DNA of 64,000 nucleotides from Levilactobacillus enshiensis (GCF_007115095.1 NZ_SULH01000004.1:124001-188000); one strand, 5' to 3'. Shown: positions 1 through 8,909, counted from the first letter of the stretch. A program made the numbers and translations. The notes: generated by a model not told the origin, from the sequence alone.

Positions 1-1534
1 CAATATCATGGCTCCAGAATGCAAATCCGGAACTCAAGAAGGACAAGCCGCCGTGTAACGTATCGGACATGTTCTTGAAGTTAGATAAGGCGTCACCACC
101 CCAGTGAACTGGGTACTTTTGGGAACCGACAGTAGCGGAACGAGCAAAGACAACTGCTTGATCCTTACCCTTGTTTTCAGCAATGGTGTCAAAGACAGCC
201 TTGTTGTATTGCAGGGTGTAGTAGTTGTGTTCGCGCTTAGGATCTGAACCGTCAAAGAAGACAGCATCTTCGACAGGAATCCGTTCACCGAAGTCGGTCT
301 TGAAGCAGTCAACACCCATGTCTAACAGGGCTTTTAACTTGCTCTTGTACCACTTAACGGCATCTGGGTTGGTAAAGTCAACGAAGGCATTACCAGCTTG
401 CCAGAGGTCCCATTGCCAAAGGTTACCATTTGCACGCTTGATGAAGTAACCGTTCTTCTTGCCTTCTTCAAACATCTTACCCTTTTGGGCGATGTAAGGG
501 TTAATCCAGACACAAACCTTGATACCCCGGTCATGAATCTTCTTGATCAAGCTTTCAGGGTCTGGGAATTCATCGCGGTCCCATTCCATGTTGCTCCATT
601 CAAAGCCCTTTTGCCAGAAGCAATCGAAATGGAAGACATCTAGTGGAATGTTGCGTTCCTTCATGCCGTCGATAAACTTCAAAACGGTCTTTTCACTGTA
701 GTCAGTGGTAAAGGAAGTCGTCAACCAAAGACCGAATGACCATGCAGGTGGTAATTGCATGTTACCAGTGAGTTCGGTGTAACGATGTAAGATTTCTTGA
801 GGAGTTGGTCCGTAGATGACGTAGTACTGTAGGGATTCACCTTCAGAACTAAATTGAACGGCATCCACATTTTCTGAGGTGACTTCAAAGTCGACCGTTT
901 GTGGTTCGTCAACAAAGACACCGTAACCAGCATCGGTTAAGTAGAATGGAATGTTCTTGTAAGATTGTTCAGAAGCAGTCCCACCATCTTGGTTGGTGAT
1001 CTTAACTTCTTGACCGTTCTTGATAAAGTTTCCAAAGCGTTCACCTAAGCCATAAACCTTGTCTTCAACGCCAACAGCAAGTTGTTCACGCATGTAGTGG
1101 ACATTGGTATCGTGGTTTAAGATTTCACCTTGTGCTTTGTTCCGAGAAGCGGTCAATACCTTACCGTTAGCAGTGAATTCCATATCGAAGTCTTCACGCA
1201 ATGGCAGGGTAACCGTTAAGTCGCCACTCTTCAATGAAGCTTTCTTTTCCGTAACGTCAATGTCAACGTCAGGATCTGAGTTGTTAAGCTGATATGAAGG
1301 ACCTTTGGTATCTTGATCAAAGTGGGTTAACTTAACACCGATAACATTTTCGATAGGGGAGGTGAGCTTAATCGTGCTCATCCCGAGGTTTAATTCGTCC
1401 CCCCGAGTTTGAATCCGTTTGTAAGGTGCGTAGACGTTTAAGGTCTTGCCATCCTTTTCGGCTTCGAATGCTTCAGCCGGTGAGTTAACGTCGTACTCTT
1501 CACGAGTTAACCAATAACCATTAGTAAACTTCAA
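1..1534 (-). CDS. yicI: alpha-xylosidase, GH31 (YicI type), 3' end outside window
   Basis: This is a glycoside hydrolase family 31 enzyme, expected to release alpha-D-xylose from isoprimeverose-type xyloglucan oligosaccharides in the cytoplasm. The visible 511 codons hold the N-terminal beta-sandwich and most of the catalytic barrel. The nucleophile motif KTDFGE places Asp at about residue 414. The acid/base motif HWGGD places Asp at about residue 481. Both agree with E. coli YicI (416 and 482). The start is TTG at 1534-1532, about six bases after AGGAAG. An upstream ATG at 1554-1552 is out of frame and closes within eight codons. The gene runs off the left edge. There is no signal peptide. 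The family call is firm; xylosidase rather than glucosidase specificity rests on the close match to YicI as remembered. Confidence 0.9.
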   Translation of the reverse strand, partial: MKFTNGYWLTREEYDVNSPAEAFEAEKDGKTLNVYAPYKRIQTRGDELNLGMSTIKLTSPIENVIGVKLTHFDQDTKGPSYQLNNSDPDVDIDVTEKKASLKSGDLTVTLPLREDFDMEFTANGKVLTASRNKAQGEILNHDTNVHYMREQLAVGVEDKVYGLGERFGNFIKNGQEVKITNQDGGTASEQSYKNIPFYLTDAGYGVFVDEPQTVDFEVTSENVDAVQFSSEGESLQYYVIYGPTPQEILHRYTELTGNMQLPPAWSFGLWLTTSFTTDYSEKTVLKFIDGMKERNIPLDVFHFDCFWQKGFEWSNMEWDRDEFPDPESLIKKIHDRGIKVCVWINPYIAQKGKMFEEGKKNGYFIKRANGNLWQWDLWQAGNAFVDFTNPDAVKWYKSKLKALLDMGVDCFKTDFGERIPVEDAVFFDGSDPKREHNYYTLQYNKAVFDTIAENKGKDQAVVFARSATVGSQKYPVHWGGDALSNFKNMSDTLHGGLSFLSSGFAFWSHDI

Positions 1535-2290
1535 AGTAGCCACTTCCTATTCATAATATTTGATAACTTAATTAACGTTCAACATCACGTTCAACTAGCG
1601 CAACGCTGAGGATGAAACCACCATAACAACATCGTAATTGGAAAGTTTAAGTACCGGATAGTTCGACATACGGATTGTTGGAACCGCATACATACTTAAG
1701 ATCATCACCAGAACCAAACCGTCAATTACTGCCAACCAGCCAATTCAAGGAATCTCCTTCAAACTGACCTTTAACATTTGCCAACGTGTGAGTAAAGTTA
1801 CTCGCTCATACGCCTGAAGCTTGTCCAGAAGGTATCTTGTAGCCAATTACGGATTGAATGTAATGGGAAACGAGATAGCAATACTGGCAATTCTTGGCAC
1901 GTTTTGCGTGGAAGAATTGCAGATACATTAGAAATATAAAAACAAACCGTGCGTAAAATCTCCAGTAGCCCAACCGAATCTTTCACGCCATGAAAGCAAC
2001 ACGCTAGTTTAATGCTAACGAATTAGATGATGAAACCAATCTGTTTTCACCGCCTATAATTATTTAAGTCGGCCAACCAAAGTTGGTTGGTTGTTTACTC
2101 CAACATACTAACACGTTTTGAAAACGCATACAAATGGTAAATGGTTTTACTCAACTGATTTTATTTTTGGGAGGCTAGACTGTAAGCATACCACATAGGG
2201 TGTTTGATAGACATTTTCACTGGCAGTCTGCGGAAATGTGGCAAAGTGAGCATGTGTGCGATGAATGGCATGCAGGAAGACTAGCATGTA
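1535..2290. other. intergenic region, possible decayed gene remnant
   Basis: About 750 bases without a convincing gene. On the minus strand, roughly 1760-1611, a stretch translates as one hydrophobic segment (WLAVIDGLVLVMILSMYAV) after a GAAGGAG, but it has no good start and ends abruptly. It may be the stump of a membrane protein. A cre-like site lies at 2119-2132. A short CCAAC/GTTGG hairpin lies near 2076-2092. Confidence 0.4.
2119..2132. promoter_or_regulatory. candidate cre (CcpA) site
   Basis: The sequence TGAAAACGCATACA matches the cre consensus TGWAANCGNTNWCA at 13 of 14 positions. It lies far upstream of both the alpha-xylosidase (585 bases) and the PTS gene (406 bases), so its target is uncertain. 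Confidence 0.45.
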
Positions 2291-2444
2291 TCGGGTGTTG
2301 ACATAGTGGTAGCTGACGCACAGCCACTAAATGGGCGCTAGGCTGCTGGTCGATAAAGTGATCCAACCACCATATTGCCTGGATTTAGGTCCAAGCGGGT
2401 GGTTACATCAGCCATGACGGTAGTTTGGAACTTTCGACCTTTAG
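2285..2444 (-). repeat. divergent copy of the A-type intergenic element
   Basis: The right edge CTTTCGACCTTTAG (2431-2444), preceded by TTTGGAA, is the reverse complement of the left terminal repeat seen intact at 7250. The interior is strongly diverged, keeping only blocks such as the CCACCA and CATGACGG segments. The other edge is not recognisable. Confidence 0.5.
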
Positions 2445-2537
2445 TTAAGTATTGTAAAAATTATAAGACGTTTAGACCGAGTTGTGCGGGTTGCGTGGGT
2501 ATAATGAAAACAAAGTGAAGCGAAGGGGTGTAACACC

Positions 2538-3824
2538 TTGCGAAAATTATGGGGATTGAATCAACGGCTCAGTCAATGGCGAGCAATTCGCGCCATTAAA
2601 GAGGCGTTACGGGTAGTTTACCCATTTATCTTACTCATGACGGTCGTCGATGTTTTAGGGCAAAGTATTTTGGCCAACGACGGCTTCTTTTTTCAAATTT
2701 ATCATATTGGTAGTTGGTTGCCGGCCATTGCGGTCTGGCGGATGGCTGCCCGTGTGATCAGTATCGTTATTAACGGATTAGTGGCCGTGACGGTGGCATT
2801 TATGACGGCCAATCAGCTTGCACGAAGCTACCGTAGTGATGCGTTAGCAGTCGGCATTATCAGTGCGTTGTCGTTTTTAACGCTCAATGTGAATTATCAG
2901 GCTTTAGGGCGTAAAACGACTGGTATGTCACAATTTATGGAAGAGAACTTGGGGCCACAAGGAATCTTTCTGGCAATCGTTGTCGGCTTGGGCGTTGGCT
3001 GGGGCGCAAGTCATCTCATGACTAGGTTCAGTCGGTGGCGCTTGCACCATCCGCGATTCGGCCAACCCTCTTGGACTGGCCGGGTCATTTGGCCGCTGAC
3101 CGTGATTTTACTGATGATGGTGGCTATAGGGTATGGGCTGAGCCTGCTGACACCATATGGTATTAATGGACTCGTCTATCAGGGGTTGAGTAGTCTGGTA
3201 GCCAATCCAGGGCACCAAGGCGTGGTCATTGTGGCCGTTACTACCATCAGCAACTTTTTGTGGTGGATTGGGTTTGTCGGTCCCGTAAGCCTTGCCGGCA
3301 ACAGTTCCGTTACGTCACTGCAGAACTTGTCCTATGCCATTCAGCATGGTTCCGGCTGGGGGGCACCAAACTTAGTGACGCTACATACTTTGGGTGATGC
3401 ATACGCTAACTTTGGGGGCGCCGGAATGACCCTATCACTGGTTATCGCCATCTGGATTGGATCGCGACAGGCCAGCTATCGACGGGTCGCAAATCAGACA
3501 TTTCTGCCAAACTTGGTCAATTTGAACCAGCCGACCTTATTGGGATTGCCCTTACTGTTCAATCCTATTTTGTTAGTGCCATTTTTGGTTGCACCGGCCG
3601 TCAACATCACGTTGGCGTGGTTTGCGCTGACCTGGAAACTAGTACCACCAATTGTCTATCCCGTGCCCCGAACGACACCGGGACCACTGATCGCCTATTT
3701 GGGAACCGGTGGTGATTGGCGAGCGCTGGCACTGAGTCTGGTGTGCCTGACGGTTTCCGTCTTGATTTACCTGCCGTTCGTACGGCTGCTCAACCAGGAA
3801 GGGGGCGGCAACCATGCGGCATAG
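2538..3824 (+). CDS. PTS sugar transporter subunit IIC, lactose/cellobiose type
   Basis: This is the membrane channel (EIIC) of a lactose/cellobiose-family phosphotransferase system, 428 residues with about ten hydrophobic segments. The C-terminal signature TPGPLIAYLGTGGDWRAL is characteristic of the family, as is the GNSSVTSLQNLSYAI region near residue 255. No EIIA or EIIB lies nearby, so the protein must borrow those subunits. The start is TTG at 2538 behind AAGGGGTG. The gene overlaps the downstream hydrolase by 11 bases, which suggests translational coupling. The substrate is probably a beta-glucoside or another disaccharide and cannot be read from the sequence. Upstream lies a diverged A-type repeat. 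Confidence 0.88.
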   Translation: MRKLWGLNQRLSQWRAIRAIKEALRVVYPFILLMTVVDVLGQSILANDGFFFQIYHIGSWLPAIAVWRMAARVISIVINGLVAVTVAFMTANQLARSYRSDALAVGIISALSFLTLNVNYQALGRKTTGMSQFMEENLGPQGIFLAIVVGLGVGWGASHLMTRFSRWRLHHPRFGQPSWTGRVIWPLTVILLMMVAIGYGLSLLTPYGINGLVYQGLSSLVANPGHQGVVIVAVTTISNFLWWIGFVGPVSLAGNSSVTSLQNLSYAIQHGSGWGAPNLVTLHTLGDAYANFGGAGMTLSLVIAIWIGSRQASYRRVANQTFLPNLVNLNQPTLLGLPLLFNPILLVPFLVAPAVNITLAWFALTWKLVPPIVYPVPRTTPGPLIAYLGTGGDWRALALSLVCLTVSVLIYLPFVRLLNQEGGGNHAA

Positions 3825-4719
3825 TTGGTGGCGGTGGCTAGTCGGCATCCTCTTGGTACTGGCCGTTTTTCTGCCCAGTATGACTTGGATGCGACACCAG
3901 ATCACCCAATACAAAACGAATTATAAAACGCCATTGGATCCAACCATCATGGTGCCCGGGTCTAGCGCTAGTCAGAATCGATTTGATGCGTTGATCAAGG
4001 AACTACGTAAAGAAACCAAGACCGGCCACAGTGTGTTGAAGGTCAAAGTTGCAGAAAATGGGCAACTTTCCTATACGGGATCGATTCGGCGGGGTGACAA
4101 TCAGCCCTTTATCGTCGTGGCTTTTGAGAATAACCGTGATGGTTACGCGAATATCGTCAAGCAGGCGCAGTGGTTGAACATTGCGATGAAGGATTTGGTT
4201 AAGACGTATCATTTCAATCACTTTTCGACGTTGGGTCATTCCAATGGGGGACTGATTTTGAGCCTATTTTTGGAACGCTACCTCAGTCAACTTAAGGACG
4301 TTAAAGTTGAACGGCTGATGACGATTGCCACACCGTACAACATGGAGTCGGACAGTACGACGACCCAGACGGCTATCCTAAAAGAATTGATCAAGTACCG
4401 CAAACAATTGCCGAAGTCGCTGACGGTGTACTCCGTTGCCGGAACTGAGAACTATTCAAGTGACGGCACCGTGCCCGCCAATAGTGTCAATCAGGGAAAG
4501 TATGTCTTTCAAAATCAGGTGGCCCACTATACGCAGATTACGGTGACCGGGGATGAGACGACCCATTCGGCCCTGCCACAAAACAAGCAGATTGTGCTGT
4601 TGATTCGGCAATACCTCTTACAAGAAACGCTACCGGCGAAGGATCGGTATCAAAATCAGGCCCAGAATCAGGTGGATAGTCGCAATGCAACGGATGATCC
4701 GGGGTTGCCTCAAAAATGA
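3814..4719 (+). CDS. DUF915 alpha/beta hydrolase, membrane-anchored or secreted
   Basis: A 301-residue protein of the DUF915 family of alpha/beta hydrolases, typical of lactobacilli. Residues 7-25 form an N-terminal membrane segment, so the catalytic part lies outside the cell. The nucleophile elbow GHSNGG places Ser at residue 143. A late His is expected near ETTHSAL (about 252). The start ATG at 3814 sits inside the end of the EIIC gene with a GGGGGCGG binding site. The substrate is unknown; members are annotated as lipase or esterase-like. A second paralogue is at 28353. The coupling to a PTS channel is unexplained. Confidence 0.8.
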   Translation: MRHSWWRWLVGILLVLAVFLPSMTWMRHQITQYKTNYKTPLDPTIMVPGSSASQNRFDALIKELRKETKTGHSVLKVKVAENGQLSYTGSIRRGDNQPFIVVAFENNRDGYANIVKQAQWLNIAMKDLVKTYHFNHFSTLGHSNGGLILSLFLERYLSQLKDVKVERLMTIATPYNMESDSTTTQTAILKELIKYRKQLPKSLTVYSVAGTENYSSDGTVPANSVNQGKYVFQNQVAHYTQITVTGDETTHSALPQNKQIVLLIRQYLLQETLPAKDRYQNQAQNQVDSRNATDDPGLPQK

Positions 4720-4739
4720 AGTAAAGGTGGATGGTGACG

Positions 4740-5597
4740 GTGAACTTTCGTCAATTAGAATATTTTCTGGCGGTGGCAAATGCTGGGCAGATCACGGCAG
4801 CCGCTCGACAACTGCATATGGCCCAGCCTCCGTTGAGCTATCAGTTGAAGCAACTGGAAAATGAAATGGGAGTGGCACTATTGAACCGAACCGCTGGGGG
4901 CACGACGCTCACGCCGGCCGGGAAATTACTGCGGGATTACGCACAACAGTTGTTGGATCTGCGTGACCGGGCAGACAGTCAGGTGCGGTCACTGGGACAG
5001 GGCCTCGCAGGTGTTCTCTCGGTGGGGGTCATTTCATCGTCGATTGGGGCCACGCCTAACGCCAAGTTACGGACATTGACGCGGCACTACCCCAAGGTTC
5101 AGATTCGCTTATTTGAGGACAATACGTATGGATTGATCGACCGGTTGGACAAACGCCTCATTGACGTTGCCATTGTCCGAACACCATTTACAGCTCCGGG
5201 ATTGGCTAGCAAGGAATTGACCACTGAGTCGATGGCGGCGGTCGTGCCCCAGAAGTACGATCACTTCCAGGGGGCCACGTTGCGTGTGGAGGACTTGGCA
5301 ACGGTGCCGTTGATCATCTATCGGCGCTTCGAGCACCTCTTTGAAACGACCTTTGCCGAAAAGAAGATGACGCCGTTCATCGCGTGCACTTGTGACGATG
5401 CGCGGACGGCCGTCCAGTGGGCCAATAACCGCATGGGCGTTGCCATCGTGCCCCGGTCGGTGGCGGAGGGGGTCAGTGGCGTTGGCACGGTGGTTCGGCC
5501 CATTCGCTATCAGCCATGGCGGACGACGCTGAAATTGGTGTGGCCAGAGCAGCTTGCGCCGAGCCCGCTGCTGCAACGGTTTATTGATAGCTATTGA
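4740..5597 (+). CDS. LysR family transcriptional regulator
   Basis: A LysR-type DNA-binding regulator. It has an N-terminal winged helix-turn-helix (MNFRQLEYFLAVANAG, then AARQLHMAQPPLS) and a C-terminal type 2 periplasmic-binding-protein-like effector domain. I chose GTG at 4740 because AAAGGTGG ends at 4730, giving nine bases of spacing, and because MNFRQLEYFL is the family's usual beginning. ATG at 4731 in the same frame is the alternative. The gene follows the hydrolase by about 20 bases in the same direction, so it may be co-transcribed. Target and inducer are unknown. A strong terminator follows at 5641. Confidence 0.87.
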   Translation: MNFRQLEYFLAVANAGQITAAARQLHMAQPPLSYQLKQLENEMGVALLNRTAGGTTLTPAGKLLRDYAQQLLDLRDRADSQVRSLGQGLAGVLSVGVISSSIGATPNAKLRTLTRHYPKVQIRLFEDNTYGLIDRLDKRLIDVAIVRTPFTAPGLASKELTTESMAAVVPQKYDHFQGATLRVEDLATVPLIIYRRFEHLFETTFAEKKMTPFIACTCDDARTAVQWANNRMGVAIVPRSVAEGVSGVGTVVRPIRYQPWRTTLKLVWPEQLAPSPLLQRFIDSY

Positions 5598-5640
5598 CGC
5601 GAAAAAACGTTGTGGCCATATCATATTTGAAATACAAAAT

Positions 5641-5684
5641 AGACGATTCTCCCATACTTTTTTAGTATAGGAGAATCGTTTTCT
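5641..5684 (+). terminator. rho-independent terminator after the LysR gene
   Basis: GACGATTCTCC pairs with GGAGAATCGT across a short loop (stem extended by CATACT/AGTATAG), followed by TTTTC. The remaining gap to 5948 shows nothing further that I can support. Confidence 0.75.
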
Positions 5685-5947
5685 TCTGTAACCGGTTTAA
5701 TGGTTGTCAGGGTGGGACTGTGCAATGATGGTGCTTATTCAGTTCCAGGTAACCGGCGAAACCAATGCTAAGCGTGATAATTCACAATGGAATGGCTTTG
5801 AATTTTTTAATGCTTATTCTACAGGGACTATTTCTTGTGATAAAAGTTCGACTGACTTATTTCAGGGTCAGCTCCCAAGGTTGCCTCCGCTCGCAGAAAA
5901 GTTGATAATCAGATTTGTACTTTGGTTCATGAGGAGGATAAATCGCT

Positions 5948-6793
5948 ATGATTCAAACAGCCTTAATCATGTTGGCCGTGGGTGTCTTCGCTGGTATCGC
6001 CGGGTCAATCCTGGGTATCGGTGGGGGAATGATCATCACGCCAATCCTGACCCTGGGAATGGGATTAAATATTAAATACGCAATTGGGGCCAGTATCATC
6101 GCCGTGATTGCAACGAGTTCGGGCTCAACCATTGCCTATTTACGGGACAACGTGTTGAATTTACGGGTCGCGATGTTTTTGGAAATTGCAACGACTACTG
6201 GTGCCATCGTGGGTGCTTTACTGACGGGGGTGCTGGACCCGAAGTACTTGTACCTCTTGTTCGGATGCCTGTTGGTCTTTTCCGGATGGAACATGTATCG
6301 CAAGTTACGGCGGGGGTCGGAAGTCTTACAACGGGTCGAACCGGATAAGATTGCATCCAAGCTGAAATTGAATGGCAGCTATTTCGACAAGGCCGAGATG
6401 AAGACTATCGATTATCAAGTGGAAAACGTTCCGGCCGGGTTCTCCGTCATGTTCGGTGCCGGGGTAGCCAGTGGCTTGTTAGGTATTGGTTCTGGTGCCT
6501 TCAAGGTCATGGCAATGGATACCTTTATGAAGATGCCGCTCAAGCCTTCCAGCTCAACATCCAACTTGATGATGGGGGTCACGGCGGCGGCCAGTGCGAC
6601 GGTGTACTTCTTTAACGGTGCTATTTTGCCAGGAATCGCGGTCCCAATGGCATTAGGCATCTTGGTGGGAGCGGTGATCGGTTCGCGAATCATGCAGATC
6701 CTGCCAGCACGATGGATTCGTATCGTGTTCATCCCAATCATTTTATACATTGGGTTACAGATGCTGTTTAAGGGATTGGGGGTTCATTTCTAA
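5948..6793 (+). CDS. TauE/SafE family sulfite/sulfonate exporter-like permease
   Basis: A 281-residue polytopic membrane protein of the TauE/SafE (former DUF81/UPF0721) family, which includes anion exporters for sulfite and organosulfonates. It shows two glycine-rich half-repeats: GVFAGIAGSILGIGGGMIITP near the N terminus and GAGVASGLLGIGSGAFKV in the second half. GAGGAGG lies ten bases before the ATG. The stop overlaps the next start (TAATG), so the pair with the DUF1634 protein is translationally coupled, a common arrangement for this family. The substrate is not evident. A second, unlinked TauE paralogue is at 43772. Confidence 0.87.
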   Translation: MIQTALIMLAVGVFAGIAGSILGIGGGMIITPILTLGMGLNIKYAIGASIIAVIATSSGSTIAYLRDNVLNLRVAMFLEIATTTGAIVGALLTGVLDPKYLYLLFGCLLVFSGWNMYRKLRRGSEVLQRVEPDKIASKLKLNGSYFDKAEMKTIDYQVENVPAGFSVMFGAGVASGLLGIGSGAFKVMAMDTFMKMPLKPSSSTSNLMMGVTAAASATVYFFNGAILPGIAVPMALGILVGAVIGSRIMQILPARWIRIVFIPIILYIGLQMLFKGLGVHF

Positions 6794-7167
6794 TGGCACA
6801 AAATAAATCGACTGCAAATGAAATGGCACAGGTGGAAACGGTCATCGGTCGGATCTTACAGGTCGGCGTCATCTTTTCCGCCATCGTCATGTTGATTGGC
6901 CTCGTGATGTTCCTGACAACTGGCTTTTCGGGTTATGCTGGCAGTTATGTGCCCCGGCGTATGGGCCAGATTTTAGTTGGCACCTGGCAGCTAAGACCGT
7001 ACGCCATCATGATGCTAGGCGTATACTGTCTCATCTTGACGCCTGTCTTACGAGTCGTGGTCTCCATTTACGCCTTTTACAAGGAACGCGACCACCTGTA
7101 CGTGGCAATTACAACGTTGGTCTTATTTATCTTATTGGTGGCTCTGGTCATCGGAATCAATGGTTAA
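6793..7167 (+). CDS. DUF1634 membrane protein, partner of the TauE/SafE permease
   Basis: A 124-residue protein with three hydrophobic segments (about residues 23-45, 70-95 and 100-121). It fits the DUF1634 family, usually encoded right after a TauE/SafE permease and probably its membrane partner. The start codon overlaps the permease stop in TAATG. Its specific role is not known. A terminator follows directly at 7192-7230. Confidence 0.8.
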   Translation: MAQNKSTANEMAQVETVIGRILQVGVIFSAIVMLIGLVMFLTTGFSGYAGSYVPRRMGQILVGTWQLRPYAIMMLGVYCLILTPVLRVVVSIYAFYKERDHLYVAITTLVLFILLVALVIGING

Positions 7168-7191
7168 GCAATTTTAGTAGAATAGAAGATT

Positions 7192-7230
7192 AAAAATCCT
7201 CCGCGGCGAATTGGCTGTGGAGGATTTTTT
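7192..7230 (+). terminator. rho-independent terminator
   Basis: AAAAATCCTCC pairs with GGAGGATTTTTT around a GC-rich loop, closing the permease/DUF1634 operon. The A/B repeat element begins 20 bases further on. Confidence 0.8.
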
Positions 7231-7249
7231 AGTTTGAAATTTTAAATGA

Positions 7250-7870
7250 CTAAAGGTTGAAAGTTCCGGCTAGGCCTGTTCTAACAGCAATAGTGGGACT
7301 AAATTCAGGCAACCTAGTGGTCCGGTCGCCTTACCGGCCGGCAGATATGAGCTGGATCGGTGCGAACACAACTTGAAGCCTCGAAAGGTCCGAGTCTACA
7401 AGCTTGGTTTTCTACTAAGCCAGTAAGAAAACCACTTACTGACTAAGTAGAACGACGCGCCTGAGCTCATATCTGCCGACCTTTCGGCTTACATTGTGCT
7501 TTCGGACGACAATGAAAATGCAATGTAACGGTTGTTATCAGCTGAATCAAAAAATTTCAGGTAGCAGTGGTCTATAACCGTTGTCGTGATAAAACACAGT
7601 CAGCGTCGGAGGAGGCCAGGGATGGAGCCGGCCGTGAAAGTGGTGTTGGCTGGCGTTTTTTTCAGCCAGCTTACACCACGGGCGACTTTGAAGACACGCG
7701 TTCTTCGTGGCTCCAAATCGAGCGAGAAGACTGGTGGTCTGCCAGTCTGAAGCGTCCCCACAGCAGGCGGAATTCCTGGCAGCCGGAGTGCGCCTAATTT
7801 AGCCTAATTTAACGGTGCGACTGCTAATCCACGCCGAGATGAGACCTGAATTTTATCTTTCATGTCTTTG
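7250..7870 (+). repeat. full-length A+B intergenic element with terminal inverted repeats
   Basis: This is the most complete copy of a dispersed element. The left terminus CTAAAGGTTGAAAG (7250-7263) is matched, imperfectly, by CTTTCATGTCTTTG at 7857-7870; the copy at 51787 shows the better pair. Module A (to about 7530) contains a stem GGCAGATATGAGCT (7340-7353) with AGCTCATATCTGCC (7464-7477), enclosing TTCTACT...AGTAGAA and CAGTAAG...CTTACTG hairpins. Module B (about 7567-7812) contains GTGGTGT (7640-7646) with ACACCAC (7673-7679), followed by a CTTTGAAGACACG/CGTGGCTCCAAA stem. There is no credible open reading frame, so it appears to be a non-autonomous element or structured RNA. Confidence 0.8.
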
Positions 7871-7931
7871 GATCGAAAAAAAGGCCACTAGCAATCGCCA
7901 GTGGTCTTCCAATTTTAAATTTAAATGGCGC

Positions 7932-8690
7932 TTATTGTGCGGTGTAACCACCATCGACAACGAATTCAGCACCCGTAGCGAACTTGGATTCGTTGGAAGC
8001 CAAGTAAACACAGATGTAGGCGATATCGTTAGGTTCACCGATGTGGCCCATTGGTGTCTTCGTCCGGTCAGACATTGCAGCTTCAGCACCTGGAAGGTCA
8101 TCAACGAGTGGTGTCTTGATGTAACCAGGGTGCACAGTGTTGACCCGAACATCGTAGTCCTTCAATGCACAGTCAAGGGCGGCTGACTTGGACATGATCC
8201 GTACGGCACCCTTAGATGCGTTGTAAGCGCCCAAGTTAGGATCGCCGACGAAGCCTTCAATAGAAGACATGTTGATGATGGAGGCACCCAGACCCTTGTT
8301 CTTCATCCGCTTGATTCCTAAACGCGTTCCGAAGAAGACACCGTCCAAGTTAACGGAAAGTTGTTTGCGCCATTCTTCAGTAGTGGTTTCTTCAACACTC
8401 TTGTTAACGGCGATACCAGCGTTGTTAACAACAGTTGAAACGGGACCGAAAGCTTTTTCGGTGGCATCAAATAAGTTGATCCAACCTTCTTCGTCTGAAG
8501 AGTCGTGTTGGAAGAATTGGATAACGTCTGGTGTGCCAACACTCTTTGCAGCTTTTTCACCAACATCACTGTGGCGACCAGTAATCATAACCTTGGCGCC
8601 TTCTTCAACAAACTTGGTAGCAATGGCTAAACCAATACCAAGCGTACCACCCGTAACGATTGCAACTTTTCCGTCTAAACGATGAGCCAT
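7932..8690 (-). CDS. R-specific alcohol dehydrogenase, SDR family (L. brevis RADH-like)
   Basis: A 252-residue classical short-chain dehydrogenase, nearly identical by eye to the R-specific, NADPH- and magnesium-dependent alcohol dehydrogenase of Lactobacillus brevis, which reduces ketones such as acetophenone to R-alcohols. Visible features are the cofactor loop TGGTLGIG (residues 13-20), the NNAG motif (89-92) and the catalytic Ser143, Tyr156 and Lys160. The C-terminal Gln252 corresponds to the magnesium-binding residue in the L. brevis tetramer. The start is ATG at 8690, preceded by GGAGG; an in-frame ATG 15 bases upstream lacks a binding site. It is monocistronic with its own promoter at 8741-8769. 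The physiological substrate is unknown. Confidence 0.95.
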   Translation of the reverse strand: MAHRLDGKVAIVTGGTLGIGLAIATKFVEEGAKVMITGRHSDVGEKAAKSVGTPDVIQFFQHDSSDEEGWINLFDATEKAFGPVSTVVNNAGIAVNKSVEETTTEEWRKQLSVNLDGVFFGTRLGIKRMKNKGLGASIINMSSIEGFVGDPNLGAYNASKGAVRIMSKSAALDCALKDYDVRVNTVHPGYIKTPLVDDLPGAEAAMSDRTKTPMGHIGEPNDIAYICVYLASNESKFATGAEFVVDGGYTAQ

Positions 8691-8740
8691 CTGAATTACC
8701 TCCATAAAATTAAAGTGAACTCTCTCACATGTATGAGCCT

Positions 8741-8783
8741 ATTATGCAACTTATTTACAAAAATGACAAGTAATTTTGTAAAT
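8741..8783 (-). promoter_or_regulatory. promoter of the alcohol dehydrogenase with an overlapping inverted repeat
   Basis: On the minus strand, TTGTCA (8769-8764) and CATAAT (8746-8741) are separated by 17 bases. A perfect ten-base inverted repeat, ATTTACAAAA (8753-8762) and TTTTGTAAAT (8774-8783), brackets the -35 box and looks like an operator for an unidentified regulator. Confidence 0.7.
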
Positions 8784-8909
8784 TTTTTTCAAGAGGCCTA
8801 GACAGCCTGCCTTTTTTTGCCCGAACGAACTTGCCTGGATATGCTAAACTAATAAGTAATATTGCAAAAGTATCCGGAGTGGGTTTGAGAAAGAAGAGGC
8901 GATTACGTC

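Noticed and set aside
1798-1986. Minus-strand open frame of 62 codons upstream of the alpha-xylosidase gene
   Set aside because: No ribosome binding site and no recognisable protein features; left as possible gene debris.
5704-6075. Open reading frame of 123 codons overlapping the TauE permease start
   Set aside because: No binding site, odd composition, and its second half lies in another frame of the clear permease gene.
7567-7797. Open reading frame inside the B module of the repeat element
   Set aside because: Other B copies have stops and indels in this frame, and the observed changes preserve base pairing, not codons.
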